DNA of 64,000 bases from Dehalococcoidia bacterium (GCA_021462855.1 JAJTXQ010000049.1:1-64000), one strand, 5' to 3'. Counted from the first letter of the stretch, positions 26,647 to 35,716 are shown. Translations and numbers: made by a program. Notes: generated from the sequence alone by a model not told the origin.

Positions 26647-27822
26647 TTGCGGACGCTATCCCACGCACTGCTGCTGGCCGTGTTCCTGGGCGCAGTCGCC
26701 GCCGCGGCCGCGGCGTTCGCCGAGAACGTCGACCCGGGCGGCACGGACGCTCAGTACGCCTGGGGCGAGAATGTCGGCTGGATCAACGCCGAACCCCAGG
26801 GCGAGGGCGGCTCGGGCGTGCAGGTCAGCGGAAGCGCCGTCACTGGCTGGATGTGGGGCGAGAACATCGGCTGGATCAATATGTCCTGCACGAACCGCGG
26901 GACATGTGGCACCACCGCCTACGGCGTGACAAACGACGGTACGGGCAAGCTCGCCGGGTACGCCTGGGGCGAGAACGTCGGCTGGATCAGCTTCTCGTGC
27001 GAGAACACGAGCGCCTGCGGCGCCTCGCCGTACGGCGTGCAGATCGATGGCGCCACGGGCCTGTGGAGCGGGCACGCGTGGGGCGAGAACATCGGCTGGA
27101 TCAGCTTCACCAACGTGCCCGCGGCACAGCGTGTCACGACGGACGACGGCGACGGCGTCGCGGGGTCTGCCGATAACTGCGACTTCGACTCCAACGTCTC
27201 GCAGACCAACACCGACGCGGCGCCGCTGCCGAACCCGACGCCGGTCGTGCCCGACACCACCGTGCCGAAATCCGACGCGTTCGGCGACGCGTGCGACGCG
27301 GACGATGACAACGACGCCGTGCTCGACACGGACGAACCCGCAGGATGCAACGGGAGCGCCGCGCTCAACCCGCTTGGCGCCGATAGCGACGGCGACCGCG
27401 TGCGCGACGGCGCCGAGTGCGCGATGGGCTCCGCCCCTTCGAATCCGGCGAGCCGGCCGCCGATCCCCTCATTCGCCAACGACACCGATCACGACACGCT
27501 GAGCGACGTCTTCGAGGGCACGATCGGTTCGAACCCGAACGACCCGGACTCCGACGACGACGGCATCAACGACGCCATCGAATACAAGGGTCACTCGACG
27601 AGTCCGACGAGCGTCGACTCCGACGGCGACGGTTGCTACGACGACTCGGAGGTCGCCTCGGTGAACTCGGACAAGCTGGTCAACGGGATCGACCTGTATG
27701 TGACCTCGATCGGGATCGGCTCGCCGGGAAACGCCACGGTCGATGCGAACAAGGACCGTTCCGTCAACGTGGCCGACCTGTACATCGTGGCGACCAATTT
27801 CACAACGATCGCGTGCCCGTAG
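26647..27822 (+). CDS. secreted WGEN-repeat protein with calcium-binding and dockerin-like repeats
   Basis: The 391-residue protein has a signal peptide (residues 1-25, cleavage after AFA). Four repeats centred on WGENxGWIN/S follow at about 39-47, 70-78, 107-115 and 145-153, spaced 31-38 residues apart, with paired cysteines between the later ones. Residues about 160-320 are Asp-rich DxDxDG-type (thrombospondin-3-like) calcium repeats. The end carries two dockerin-like motifs ('NSDKLVNGIDLYV' and 'DANKDRSVNVADLYIVATNF'). It is probably a calcium-stabilised cell-surface or secreted adhesion protein; the partner is unknown. The start is TTG with GGGGAAGGGG 7 nt upstream. It is convergent with cinA (1-bp gap). 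Confidence 0.78.
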   Translation: MRTLSHALLLAVFLGAVAAAAAAFAENVDPGGTDAQYAWGENVGWINAEPQGEGGSGVQVSGSAVTGWMWGENIGWINMSCTNRGTCGTTAYGVTNDGTGKLAGYAWGENVGWISFSCENTSACGASPYGVQIDGATGLWSGHAWGENIGWISFTNVPAAQRVTTDDGDGVAGSADNCDFDSNVSQTNTDAAPLPNPTPVVPDTTVPKSDAFGDACDADDDNDAVLDTDEPAGCNGSAALNPLGADSDGDRVRDGAECAMGSAPSNPASRPPIPSFANDTDHDTLSDVFEGTIGSNPNDPDSDDDGINDAIEYKGHSTSPTSVDSDGDGCYDDSEVASVNSDKLVNGIDLYVTSIGIGSPGNATVDANKDRSVNVADLYIVATNFTTIACP

Positions 27823-27823
27823 G

Positions 27824-29074
27824 CTAGACCAACCCGTTCCCGTGGTGTGAAAGAAGCGACTGGCGCAGGAGCACGAGCGCCGTGGTGACGGCGCGGCGTT
27901 TCACCGCGGCGCGTCCCTGGGGGAACGTGTAGCTCACCGACTGCGGGGGCGCCCACATGGCATCGATGGCGATGTGCACGGTGCCGGCGGGTTTGCCTTC
28001 CTGTTCGTCGGGGCCGGCGACGCCGGTGATGCCGACGCCGACGCTGGCCTCGAGCCGCTCGCGCGCGGCGCGCGCCATCTCGCGCGCGCACTCGGCGCTG
28101 ATCACGCCGTGCTGCTCGATGACGTCGCCCCGCACGCCCCACGCGATCTTCATCTCGGTGCGATACGACACGAGCCCGCCGCGGAAGTAGCCCGACGCGC
28201 CCGGCACGTCGGTGATCGTGCTTGCCAGCAGGCCGCCGGTGCACGATTCCATCGTCGCCAGCGAGATGCCGCGCTGTCGCATCATGTCGCCGACGACGCT
28301 TTCGAACGTGTCGTCGTCAGCCCCCCAGACCGCGGCGCCGAGGATCGCCCGCGCCTGCTCTTCGGCGGGGCGGAGCAGGCGCCATGCCGCTTGCTCGTCG
28401 GCCGCTTTCGCGGCGAGGCGCACCTGCACGCCATCGACGCGCGCGTAGATGCCGATGCTCGGGTTGGTGGATTTGAGCATCGGCGACATCATCTCATCGA
28501 CCGTGCCTTCGCCGACGCCAGCGGTCTTGAGCGTGCGCGTCACGAGGACGCTGCCGGGGTTACGGCGGCGCAGTTCCGGCTCGACCTCCTTCTCCCACAT
28601 GCGGGTCATCTCCGTCGGCGGGCCCGGCATGGCGACGATGATCTTGCCGTCGCGCTCGGCCCACCAGCCGGGCGCGGTGCCGCGCGGGTTCGGGATGGCG
28701 CGCGCCGACGGGATGAGCCAGGACTGCTTCACATTGCTCTCGGGCATCTTGAAGCCGCGGCCTTCGAAGAAGGCGCGCAGGTTGCGCTCGAGGTCCGCGT
28801 CGACGCGCGGCTCCTCGCCGAGGACGGCGCAGATCGCTTCGCGTGTCAGGTCGTCCTCGGTCGGGCCGAGTCCGCCGGTGCAGATGACGAGGTCCGAGCG
28901 TTCGCGTGCGCGGCCGATCGTCTCGGTGAGGCGGTCCAGGTTGTCGCCGACGACGGCCTTGAAGTAGAGGTCGATGCCGAGCGCGGGCAGCCGCGATGCG
29001 ATGAACGCGGCGTTCGTGTCGACGATCTCGCCGAGCAGGATCTCGGTGCCGATGGAGAGGATCTCGGCCTTCAC
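27824..29074 (-). CDS. cinA: CinA-like protein (nicotinamide-nucleotide amidase / pyrophosphatase)
   Basis: The 416-residue protein has an N-terminal MoaB/MoeA-like (COG1058) domain ('AEILSIGTEILLGEIVDTNA', 'VICTGGLGPTEDDLTREAI'). The C-terminal PncC amidase domain carries 'MESCTGGLLASTITDVPG', 'YFRGGLVSYRTEMK' and 'GVGITGVAGPDEQEGKPAGT'. It recycles pyridine nucleotides by deamidating NMN and may hydrolyse ADP-ribose-type compounds. The start is GTG 6 nt after TACGCT with no ribosome site, so the gene is probably leaderless. It diverges from the PfkB gene across a 60-bp region. Confidence 0.92.
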   Translation of the reverse strand: MKAEILSIGTEILLGEIVDTNAAFIASRLPALGIDLYFKAVVGDNLDRLTETIGRARERSDLVICTGGLGPTEDDLTREAICAVLGEEPRVDADLERNLRAFFEGRGFKMPESNVKQSWLIPSARAIPNPRGTAPGWWAERDGKIIVAMPGPPTEMTRMWEKEVEPELRRRNPGSVLVTRTLKTAGVGEGTVDEMMSPMLKSTNPSIGIYARVDGVQVRLAAKAADEQAAWRLLRPAEEQARAILGAAVWGADDDTFESVVGDMMRQRGISLATMESCTGGLLASTITDVPGASGYFRGGLVSYRTEMKIAWGVRGDVIEQHGVISAECAREMARAARERLEASVGVGITGVAGPDEQEGKPAGTVHIAIDAMWAPPQSVSYTFPQGRAAVKRRAVTTALVLLRQSLLSHHGNGLV

Positions 29075-29080
29075 GGGTCG

Positions 29081-29086
29081 AGCGTA
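29081..29086 (-). promoter_or_regulatory. -10 box (TACGCT) of leaderless cinA
   Basis: TACGCT, preceded by CCGG, lies 6 nt before the GTG start at 29074 on the minus strand. Confidence 0.55.
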
Positions 29087-29120
29087 CCGGCGCCGCGCGC
29101 GCACGGCAACGGGCCGGTGC

Positions 29121-29126
29121 TAGACT
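29121..29126 (+). promoter_or_regulatory. -10 box (TAGACT) of the leaderless PfkB kinase gene
   Basis: TAGACT is followed by 8 nt and the ATG at 29135, without a Shine-Dalgarno sequence. It sits back to back with the cinA -10 box, about 34 bp away. Confidence 0.55.
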
Positions 29127-29134
29127 GCCGCGCG

Positions 29135-29971
29135 ATGGCTCCCGCCGAGCTCCGTGTCGCGGTCATTGGCCATGTCGAGCATGTGACGATCGCGCGCGTG
29201 CCGTCGTTGCCCGCGCCGGGCGAGATCGTGCATCTCGATGCGCCGGATGTGATCGCGGGCGGCGGCGGCGGCATTGCGTTCCATCAGCTGGCGCGCAGTC
29301 CGGGCGACGTGCACCTGTACACCGCGTTCGGCAACGACGAGGCGGCGCGCAGGGTGGAGGCGGACGTGCGCACGACCGGCGCGCACGTCCACGCCGGGCG
29401 CCGCGACGCGCCGCAGACGCGCGACCTGGCGCTGATCACGCCGGCGGGAGAGCGGACGATCTTCGTCATCGGCCGGCCGCTGCACCCGCGGCGCGATGAC
29501 CCGCTGCCGTGGGGCGAACTTGACCGTTGCGATGCGGCGTACTTCACCGGCGACGACCCGGCGACGATCGAGGCGGCACGCCAGGCGCGCGTGCTCGTCG
29601 TGACGGCGCGGCGCGCCGACGCGCTCGCGCGCTCGGGGGTGCGCGCCGACGTGGTCGTGGGCAGCCGCAATGATCCGCGCGAGGCGCGCACGCTCGCGGC
29701 GTGCGACCCGCGCCCGCACGCGCTCGTGATGACCGAGGGCCCGGACGGCGGCACGGGGGAGACAGCCGACGGCGTGATGCGCTTCCGCGCGGCGGCGCCG
29801 CCACCGGCGATCGCCGGGTCGTACGGCGCCGGTGATTCGTTCGCCGCGGCGCTGACGTGGTACCTGGCGAAGGGCTTGCCGATCGCGCACGCGTGCGAGC
29901 GCGCCAGCGTCCACGCGGCGGCGGGGCTCGGCGGCATCAACCCACTCGAACGGCAGACCGCGCTCGCGTGA
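29135..29971 (+). CDS. PfkB-family carbohydrate kinase
   Basis: The 278-residue ribokinase-like protein has the N-terminal 'GHVEHVTIARVPSLPAPGEI', a Gly-rich substrate loop 'VIAGGGGGIAFHQLA', and the catalytic/anion-hole signature 'GSYGAGDSFAAALTWYLAKG' near the C-terminus (Asp in GAGD is the base). It should phosphorylate a sugar or nucleoside; the substrate is unknown. It is slightly shorter than typical ribokinases (about 300). Its stop abuts the stop of the convergent helicase gene. Confidence 0.87.
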   Translation: MAPAELRVAVIGHVEHVTIARVPSLPAPGEIVHLDAPDVIAGGGGGIAFHQLARSPGDVHLYTAFGNDEAARRVEADVRTTGAHVHAGRRDAPQTRDLALITPAGERTIFVIGRPLHPRRDDPLPWGELDRCDAAYFTGDDPATIEAARQARVLVVTARRADALARSGVRADVVVGSRNDPREARTLAACDPRPHALVMTEGPDGGTGETADGVMRFRAAAPPPAIAGSYGAGDSFAAALTWYLAKGLPIAHACERASVHAAAGLGGINPLERQTALA

Positions 29972-32218
29972 CTACAGGCGCTCGAGCGGCGCGATTGACA
30001 GCGACAGCGTCTTCAGGCCGACGCCCTTGAACGAGACGGTGACCTCCTGGTCGCCGCCGCTGGTCTTGCACCCCACGACGACGCCCTCGCCGAATTTCGG
30101 ATGGCGCACGCGCTCGCCGCCGTGGAACGCGTCGGAGCCGGGTACTTCGGGGCGGTCGTCGCGAGGCGCCGGCGCGCGGTAGCGCATCGGTTCCTGCGGC
30201 TCGCTTGCATCTGCGCGCGCGCTGACGAGCGATGGCGGGATGTCGCGGAGGAAGCGGGACGCGGGGTTGTGCTGCGATGCGCCGCCGCCGTAGCGCCGGA
30301 ACGCGCGCAGCAGGTAGAGCCGCTCCTTCGCGCGCGTCATGCCGACGTAGCAGAGACGGCGCTCCTCCTCCATCTGCGCGGGCGTGTCGAAGGAGCGGAC
30401 GTGCGGCAGGACGCCGTCCTCCATCGCGATCATGAACACGACGGGGAATTCGAGCCCCTTGGCGGAGTGCAGGGTGATGAGCGTGGCGCGGCCGGCGGCG
30501 TCGTCGCCTTCGGCCATCTCGTCGGCGTCGGAGACGAGCGCGGCGTTTTCGAGGAATGCTGCGAGCCCTTCGCCGCCCGCGAGGCCGTCGAACTCAGCGG
30601 CGTAGGCGGCGAGCTCCTGGACGTTTGCCCAGCGCGCTTCCGCCTCGGACTGCTGGTCTTCGCCTGCGCCGCGGCCGGGCTCGTCGAACAGGTAGCGGCG
30701 GTACTGCGTGCGGTCGAGCAGGCCGCCGACCAGCACGGACAGCGGGTTGTCCGGTGCGAGAGCGATCAACTCGTCGATGATGCCGAGGAAGCCGCGGAGC
30801 GCCGTCGCCTGCCGTGCTGCGAGCGGGTGGCGCGGCATGCGGGCGATCTCCGGCGTGATGTTGCCATCCTGCTGCGCGGCGAGCACCTGCAACGCGGCGT
30901 ACAGCGGCAGGCCGAGCGTTGCCGCCCAGCGCTGGAACTGCTCCATCGTCTTTTCGCCGACGCCGCGGCCGGGCACGTTCGCCACGCGGGTGAAGGCGAC
31001 GGCATCGAACGGGTTGTGCACCAGCCGCAGGTAGGCGAGCACGTCCTTGATCTCGCGCCGCTCGTAGAACCGCGTGCCGCCGACGAGCTGGTACGGGATG
31101 CCCGCGCCGATCAGCGCCTCTTCGAGGGCGCGGGACTGCGCGTTCGTGCGGTACATCACCGCGATGTCCTGGAGGCGCATGCCGTGCTTCGTCAGCGACG
31201 CGACCTCCGCCGCGACGAACTGCGCCTCGTCGCGCTCGTCGTACGCCTCGAACATGACGATCGGCTCGCCCTCGCCGCGGTCGGTCCAGAGCGCCTTCTC
31301 CTTGCGCTGCTCATTGCCGGAGATCACGGCGTGGGCGGCGTCGAGGATGGTCTGCGTGGAGCGGTAGTTCTGTTCGAGGAGCACGATCTGCGCGCCGGGA
31401 AAGTCGCGCTCGAAGTCGAGGATGTTGCGGATGTCGGCGGAGCGCCACGAGTAGATCGACTGGTCGGGGTCGCCGACGACGCAGATGTTGCCGAACTTCG
31501 CGGCGAGCAGGCGGGCGAGCTGGTACTGCGCGATGTTCGTGTCCTGGAACTCGTCGACGAGGACGTGGAGGAAGCGGTCCTGGTACTTCTCGCGCGTGGG
31601 CGCGTGGTCCCGCAACAGGTTCACCGTCCGGACGATCAGGTCATCGAAGTCGAGCGCGTTGTTGGCGGCGAGCACCTGCTCGTAGCGCTCGTAGGAGCGA
31701 GCGACGACCTCGGTGAAGTACTCGTGCGTCGTCGAGGCGAAGTCGTACGCCGAGATGAGTTCGCTCTTGGCGCGCGAGATGGCGCTGAGGATGGCGCGCT
31801 CGGGGACCTGGCGCGTGTTGATGTTCATGTCTTCGGCGACGCGCTTGATGACGGCGACCTGGTCGGCGTCGTCGTAGATCGTGAACGAGCGGTCGATGCC
31901 GGCGTGCTGGCCATCGGTGCGAAGGAAGCGGGCGCAGATCGCGTGGAAGGTGCCAAGCACGACGTCGCGCGCGACGTCGCCGAGGCGCGCCTCGACGCGC
32001 TGGCGCATCTCGCGCGCGGCCTTGTTCGTGAACGTGACGGCGAGGATCCGCCACGGGGCGACGTCGTCGTGCCCAACGAGGTAGGCGATGCGATGGGTGA
32101 TCACGCGCGTCTTGCCGGAGCCGGGGCCGGCGAGGATCAGCAGCGGGCCCTGCGTTGACGTGACGGCCTGGCGCTGGGGTTCGTTCAGGTCGCTGAGCAC
32201 GTGCTCGATGGATGTCAT
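29972..32218 (-). CDS. pcrA: UvrD/PcrA-family DNA helicase
   Basis: The 748-residue superfamily 1A helicase unwinds DNA 3' to 5' in repair and replication. It shows motif Ia/Walker A 'LAGPGSGKTRVITHRIAYLV', 'AVTFTNKAAREMRQRVEARL', Walker B 'LVDEFQDTN', 'GDPDQSIYSWRSA', 'LEQNYRS', 'VMYRTNAQSRALEEAL', 'TLHSAKGLEFPVVFM' and 'YVGMTRAKERLYLL'. The tail has a Tudor-like RNA-polymerase-binding element ('GERVRHPKFGEGVVVG'), typical of PcrA. The ATG is 8 nt after TACGCT and appears leaderless. Confidence 0.94.
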   Translation of the reverse strand: MTSIEHVLSDLNEPQRQAVTSTQGPLLILAGPGSGKTRVITHRIAYLVGHDDVAPWRILAVTFTNKAAREMRQRVEARLGDVARDVVLGTFHAICARFLRTDGQHAGIDRSFTIYDDADQVAVIKRVAEDMNINTRQVPERAILSAISRAKSELISAYDFASTTHEYFTEVVARSYERYEQVLAANNALDFDDLIVRTVNLLRDHAPTREKYQDRFLHVLVDEFQDTNIAQYQLARLLAAKFGNICVVGDPDQSIYSWRSADIRNILDFERDFPGAQIVLLEQNYRSTQTILDAAHAVISGNEQRKEKALWTDRGEGEPIVMFEAYDERDEAQFVAAEVASLTKHGMRLQDIAVMYRTNAQSRALEEALIGAGIPYQLVGGTRFYERREIKDVLAYLRLVHNPFDAVAFTRVANVPGRGVGEKTMEQFQRWAATLGLPLYAALQVLAAQQDGNITPEIARMPRHPLAARQATALRGFLGIIDELIALAPDNPLSVLVGGLLDRTQYRRYLFDEPGRGAGEDQQSEAEARWANVQELAAYAAEFDGLAGGEGLAAFLENAALVSDADEMAEGDDAAGRATLITLHSAKGLEFPVVFMIAMEDGVLPHVRSFDTPAQMEEERRLCYVGMTRAKERLYLLRAFRRYGGGASQHNPASRFLRDIPPSLVSARADASEPQEPMRYRAPAPRDDRPEVPGSDAFHGGERVRHPKFGEGVVVGCKTSGGDQEVTVSFKGVGLKTLSLSIAPLERL

Positions 32219-32226
32219 GGCGCCCC

Positions 32227-32232
32227 AGCGTA
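32227..32232 (-). promoter_or_regulatory. -10 box (TACGCT) of leaderless pcrA
   Basis: TACGCT, preceded by CCGG, is 8 nt before the ATG at 32218. No -35 or ribosome site is evident. Confidence 0.55.
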
Positions 32233-32285
32233 CCGGAGCGCGCCCCGCGGCCGCAGGGACACGCGACCGCGCCGACGCGTTGGTA

Positions 32286-32291
32286 TATAAT
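32286..32291 (+). promoter_or_regulatory. -10 box TATAAT for the zinc-ribbon membrane protein gene
   Basis: A consensus TATAAT stands out in GC-rich DNA 31 nt before the ATG at 32323. No convincing -35 hexamer is seen. Confidence 0.55.
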
Positions 32292-32322
32292 CCGCGCGTG
32301 TGACGGGGCCGAGGAGGTCGGC

Positions 32323-32919
32323 ATGGTGCTCGCGGTGTGGGACGGTGACGCGTGGAAAGATCTCGCGATCGTCGGCGGCATCATCGCCGGCGCGTACCTC
32401 GTCGTGTTGTGGATCTCGGCGCTGGTGTGGGCCTACCGCGATGCCGCGGCGCGCTCGCGCGACCCGCTCATCCAGGCGCTGGCTGCGCTGCTCGTCGCGC
32501 TCTTTAACCTGCCCGGGCTCCTGGTGTATCTCATCGTGCGGCCGAGCGAGACGTTGGCCGAGCGCTACGATCGCCAACTCGAGGCGCAGGCGCTGATGAA
32601 CGAAATCAAGGAGCAGCCGGCGTGCCCGGAGTGCCGCCGCCGGATCGCCGAGGACTTCGTGACGTGCCCGTATTGCCGCGCCGCGTTGCGCACGCCGTGC
32701 GAGTCATGCGACAAGCCGCTCGCGCCGAGCTGGATCGCTTGTCCGTGGTGCGGCGCCGGGCGTTCGGCGCCGGCATCGCGTGCGGAGCAGGCGCCGCGCG
32801 CCGAGCCGGCGCCTGCTCCGGAGCCGAAGCCGCGCCGCGCGAGCACGGCGACGTATACGCCGCCCGCCAAGCCGCAACCGGCGCCTGCGGCCGATGCGAC
32901 GGCGGAGCCCGGCTCCTGA
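32323..32919 (+). CDS. double zinc-ribbon membrane protein
   Basis: The 198-residue protein has two N-terminal transmembrane helices ('DLAIVGGIIAGAYLVVLWIS' and 'LAALLVALFNLPGLLVYLIV'). A cytoplasmic pair of zinc ribbons follows at about 103-150 (CPEC...CPYC and CESC...CPWC), then a Pro/Ala-rich tail. GAGGAGG lies 5 nt before the ATG. The role is unknown. It is convergent with ilvA (2-bp gap). Confidence 0.8.
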   Translation: MVLAVWDGDAWKDLAIVGGIIAGAYLVVLWISALVWAYRDAAARSRDPLIQALAALLVALFNLPGLLVYLIVRPSETLAERYDRQLEAQALMNEIKEQPACPECRRRIAEDFVTCPYCRAALRTPCESCDKPLAPSWIACPWCGAGRSAPASRAEQAPRAEPAPAPEPKPRRASTATYTPPAKPQPAPAADATAEPGS

Positions 32920-32921
32920 CG

Positions 32922-34169
32922 CTACGCCCGTTTCCAGGCTGAAGGCACGTACTCCGGCTCGCCCGCGCCGCCATGCGTGAAGCCGTGCGCCCCGAGTGCG
33001 GCGCGAACGGTGGCCGCGTGCTCGCGGTCGCGCACCTCGAGCAGGAGCGCCACGTGGACGCGGCCGACCGGGAGCGCCATCCCGAAACGCTGGTGCGAGA
33101 CGCTGAGGATATTCGCGCCGGCTTCGGCGATGATCTCGCTCAGGCGCGCGAGCTGGCCGGGCTTGTCATCGAGCCCGATGGTGAGACTGTAGTAGCGGCC
33201 GGCCGTCGTCAGCCCGTGCTCGACCACGCGCGCGATCATGTTGATGTCGGCGTTGCCGCCGGAGAGGATTGCGCACACGCGTTCGCCGCGCGCCGCCACC
33301 CGGCCGGACATCAGCGCGGCGACACTCGCGGCGCCGGCGCCTTCGACGACGAGCTTCGAGCGTTCGAGCAGCAGCACCATCGCCTCGGCGACGTCGTCTT
33401 CGCCGACGAGCACGATGTCGTCGACATGGCGTTGGAGCAAATCGTGCGTGAGCGCGCTCGGCCCGGCGACGGCGATGCCTTCGGCGATGGTCGGCGCGGG
33501 GTCGATGCTCAGCGCGTGGCCGGCGGCGCGCGAGCGAGCGGCGCCCGGAGCGGCTTCGACCTGCACGCCGATGACGCGGGCGCCGGGCGCCGTCGCCTTC
33601 ACGGCGATCGCGACGCCGGCGGCGAGGCCGCCGCCGCCGACCGGCACGGCGACGAGCGAAACGCCGGCGAACTCCTCCGCGATCTCGATGCCGACGGCGC
33701 CCTGGCCGGCGATGATCAGCGGGTCGTCATACGCGGGGATGACCGTGTTGCCGTGGGCGCCGGCGAAGCGCTCGCATTCGCGTTGCGCGTCCTCGTACGA
33801 GTCGCCGTGAAGCAGGACCTCGGCGCCATAGCCGCGCGTTGCCTCGACCTTGGCGAGCGGCGTGGTGCGCGGCATGACGATCGTCGCGCGGACGCCGTGC
33901 TCGCGGGCGGCGACGGCGACACCCTGCGCGTGGTTTCCTGCGCTCGCCGCGATCACACCACGCGCGCGCTCGTGCGCCGAAAGCGCGGCGATGCGGTTGG
34001 CGGCGCCGCGGATCTTGAACGAGCCGGTTCGCTGCAGGTTCTCGCACTTGAGCCGCACATCGGCGCCGGCCATCGCGCTGAGCGCGCTCGATGGGAGCAA
34101 TGGCGTGCGTCGCGCGAGGCCGGACGAGCGCTCGCGCGCCGCGCGGACATCGTCGAACGTGACGCTCAC
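32922..34169 (-). CDS. ilvA: threonine ammonia-lyase
   Basis: The 415-residue PLP enzyme deaminates threonine to 2-oxobutanoate for isoleucine synthesis or threonine breakdown. It has the PLP lysine in 'RTGSFKIRGAANRIAAL', 'ASAGNHAQGVAVAA', the Gly-rich phosphate loop 'VPVGGGGLAAGVAIAVK' and 'ILSGGNADIN'. One C-terminal ACT domain (about 335-405) fits a feedback-regulated short form. The start is GTG, one base after the ogt stop (TAG C GTG), a coupled arrangement; an in-frame TTG at 34193 is the alternative. Confidence 0.9.
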   Translation of the reverse strand: MSVTFDDVRAARERSSGLARRTPLLPSSALSAMAGADVRLKCENLQRTGSFKIRGAANRIAALSAHERARGVIAASAGNHAQGVAVAAREHGVRATIVMPRTTPLAKVEATRGYGAEVLLHGDSYEDAQRECERFAGAHGNTVIPAYDDPLIIAGQGAVGIEIAEEFAGVSLVAVPVGGGGLAAGVAIAVKATAPGARVIGVQVEAAPGAARSRAAGHALSIDPAPTIAEGIAVAGPSALTHDLLQRHVDDIVLVGEDDVAEAMVLLLERSKLVVEGAGAASVAALMSGRVAARGERVCAILSGGNADINMIARVVEHGLTTAGRYYSLTIGLDDKPGQLARLSEIIAEAGANILSVSHQRFGMALPVGRVHVALLLEVRDREHAATVRAALGAHGFTHGGAGEPEYVPSAWKRA

Positions 34170-34170
34170 G

Positions 34171-34707
34171 CTATCGGGCGGGCGCGCCTTCAAGCGCGAG
34201 GAGGCGGCGCTTCATGGCGAGCCCGCCGCCAAACCCCGTCAGCGCGCCGTCGCTGCCGACGATGCGATGGCAGGGGATGACGATCGGGATCGGGTTCGTG
34301 CGCATGGTGTTGCCGACGGCGCGGAATGCGCGCGGCCGGCCGACGCGGCGGGCGATCTCGGCGTACGACGCGACTTCGCCCCGGGGCACGCACGCCGTCT
34401 CGAGCAGCACCTCGCGGCGGAACGGCGTCACCCACGACAGGTCGACCTCGAGGTCAAACGTCGTCCGCGTGCCGTCGATGTAGTCGGCGATCTGGCGCGC
34501 CAGTGGCGCTGCCTTCGCGTCATCGCGCACGAGGTCGAATGCGCCGTGCAACTCGCGCTGCACCTCCTCGGCGTCGCGCTCGATGCGGCGCGGATTGGCG
34601 CTGAGCTTGACCGCGACGAGCCGGCGGCCGTTGCCGGCGACGAGCATCGGGCCGAGCGCCGTCTCCGCGCAGGTGTACCAGGCGACCGGACGCGTGCGGT
34701 CAGTCAT
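34171..34707 (-). CDS. ogt: methylated-DNA--protein-cysteine methyltransferase
   Basis: The 178-residue suicide repair protein removes alkyl groups from O6-alkylguanine. The acceptor is Cys146 in 'PIVIPCHRIVGSDGALTGFG', preceded by the helix-turn-helix segment 'RGEVASYAEIARRVGRPRAF' and the Asn hinge ('VGNTMRTNP'). Its ATG overlaps the stop of the MBL gene by 8 bases and its stop is next to ilvA, giving an MBL-ogt-ilvA operon. Confidence 0.93.
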   Translation of the reverse strand: MTDRTRPVAWYTCAETALGPMLVAGNGRRLVAVKLSANPRRIERDAEEVQRELHGAFDLVRDDAKAAPLARQIADYIDGTRTTFDLEVDLSWVTPFRREVLLETACVPRGEVASYAEIARRVGRPRAFRAVGNTMRTNPIPIVIPCHRIVGSDGALTGFGGGLAMKRRLLALEGAPAR

Positions 34708-35716
34708 TGCCCACCTTCTTGTAGTACTGCTTGCCATCCTGCATGAACTTCGCGAGCCGATCCTCGATGACGAGGTAGTCGAGGTGCGAGAGCGTCTCGC
34801 CAATGGCGGCGCGCTGCATCCAGTAGGAGAACGTGTCGAAGGTCCCGGTCGCCCATTTCACCTTCGCCGCGACGTCGTACGCGGTGCGGGGGCTGCGGCC
34901 GATGACGGCCATCATCTCCTCGAGGCGCTCGTCGTGGTGGAGTTGGATGGCGCGGAGGCGTCCGTGCAGGTCCTGGAACGTGTACTCGTGCGCGGGGAGC
35001 ACGGTCTTCATGTCGAGCGCTTTCAACCGCTCGAGCGAGGCGATGTAATCGCCGAGCGGGTTTCCCTGCTGCTGCGGGTGCAGGCTGATGTTCGGCGAGA
35101 TGGTCGGCAGCACGTGGTCGCCGGTAAGGATGAACTGCTTCTCGCGCTCGACGAAGCAGATGTGTCCCGGCGAGTGTCCCGGCGTCCACCAGACCTCGAA
35201 GTTGAAGCGGCCGATCTCGAGCCGCTCGCCGCCCCAGACGACTTCATCGGGTTCGACGGGGTCGACGAACGCGCGCACGGACATCGCCGATTCCTTCAGG
35301 TCCTGCGTTGCATTCGTCGGGACGCCGTGCATCTCGAGCCACTCGCCCATCGTGGCCAGGAGCTGCGACGGGTTGCGGTACCGCGAGTGGATGAGGTCGC
35401 GCTCTCGCTGGTGGATGACGACGGTCGCGCCGCTCTTCTCCTTCACGCGGCCGGCGAGGCCGTAGTGGTCCGGGTGAATGTGCGTGACGAGCAGCATCTT
35501 CAGCTTGTCGAACGGCACGCCGGCGTCGTGCAGCTGCTGCTCGAGGGCGTCCCACGCCTCGGGCACGTTCCAGCCGGAGTCGACGAGCGTCCAGCCGTCG
35601 CGTCCTTCGATGAGGTAGGGGAGCACCCAGCCGAGCGGGTTGTTCGGGATTGGCACCTTGAGCTGCAGGAGCCCGTCCATGATCTGCAGCGGGTGCTTCG
35701 TCTCGACGGTGGTCAT
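34700..35716 (-). CDS. metallo-beta-lactamase-fold hydrolase
   Basis: The 338-residue protein has the dinuclear metal motif HxHxDH at residues 79-84 ('VTHIHPDHYGLAG'), 'TPGHSPGHICF', 'FILTGDHVLPTISPNI' and a C-terminal helical extension. It resembles LACTB2/RNase-Z-like thioester or phosphodiester hydrolases; the substrate is unknown. AGAAAGG lies upstream of the ATG. It is the first gene of the MBL-ogt-ilvA unit. Confidence 0.88.
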   Translation of the reverse strand: MTTVETKHPLQIMDGLLQLKVPIPNNPLGWVLPYLIEGRDGWTLVDSGWNVPEAWDALEQQLHDAGVPFDKLKMLLVTHIHPDHYGLAGRVKEKSGATVVIHQRERDLIHSRYRNPSQLLATMGEWLEMHGVPTNATQDLKESAMSVRAFVDPVEPDEVVWGGERLEIGRFNFEVWWTPGHSPGHICFVEREKQFILTGDHVLPTISPNISLHPQQQGNPLGDYIASLERLKALDMKTVLPAHEYTFQDLHGRLRAIQLHHDERLEEMMAVIGRSPRTAYDVAAKVKWATGTFDTFSYWMQRAAIGETLSHLDYLVIEDRLAKFMQDGKQYYKKVGND

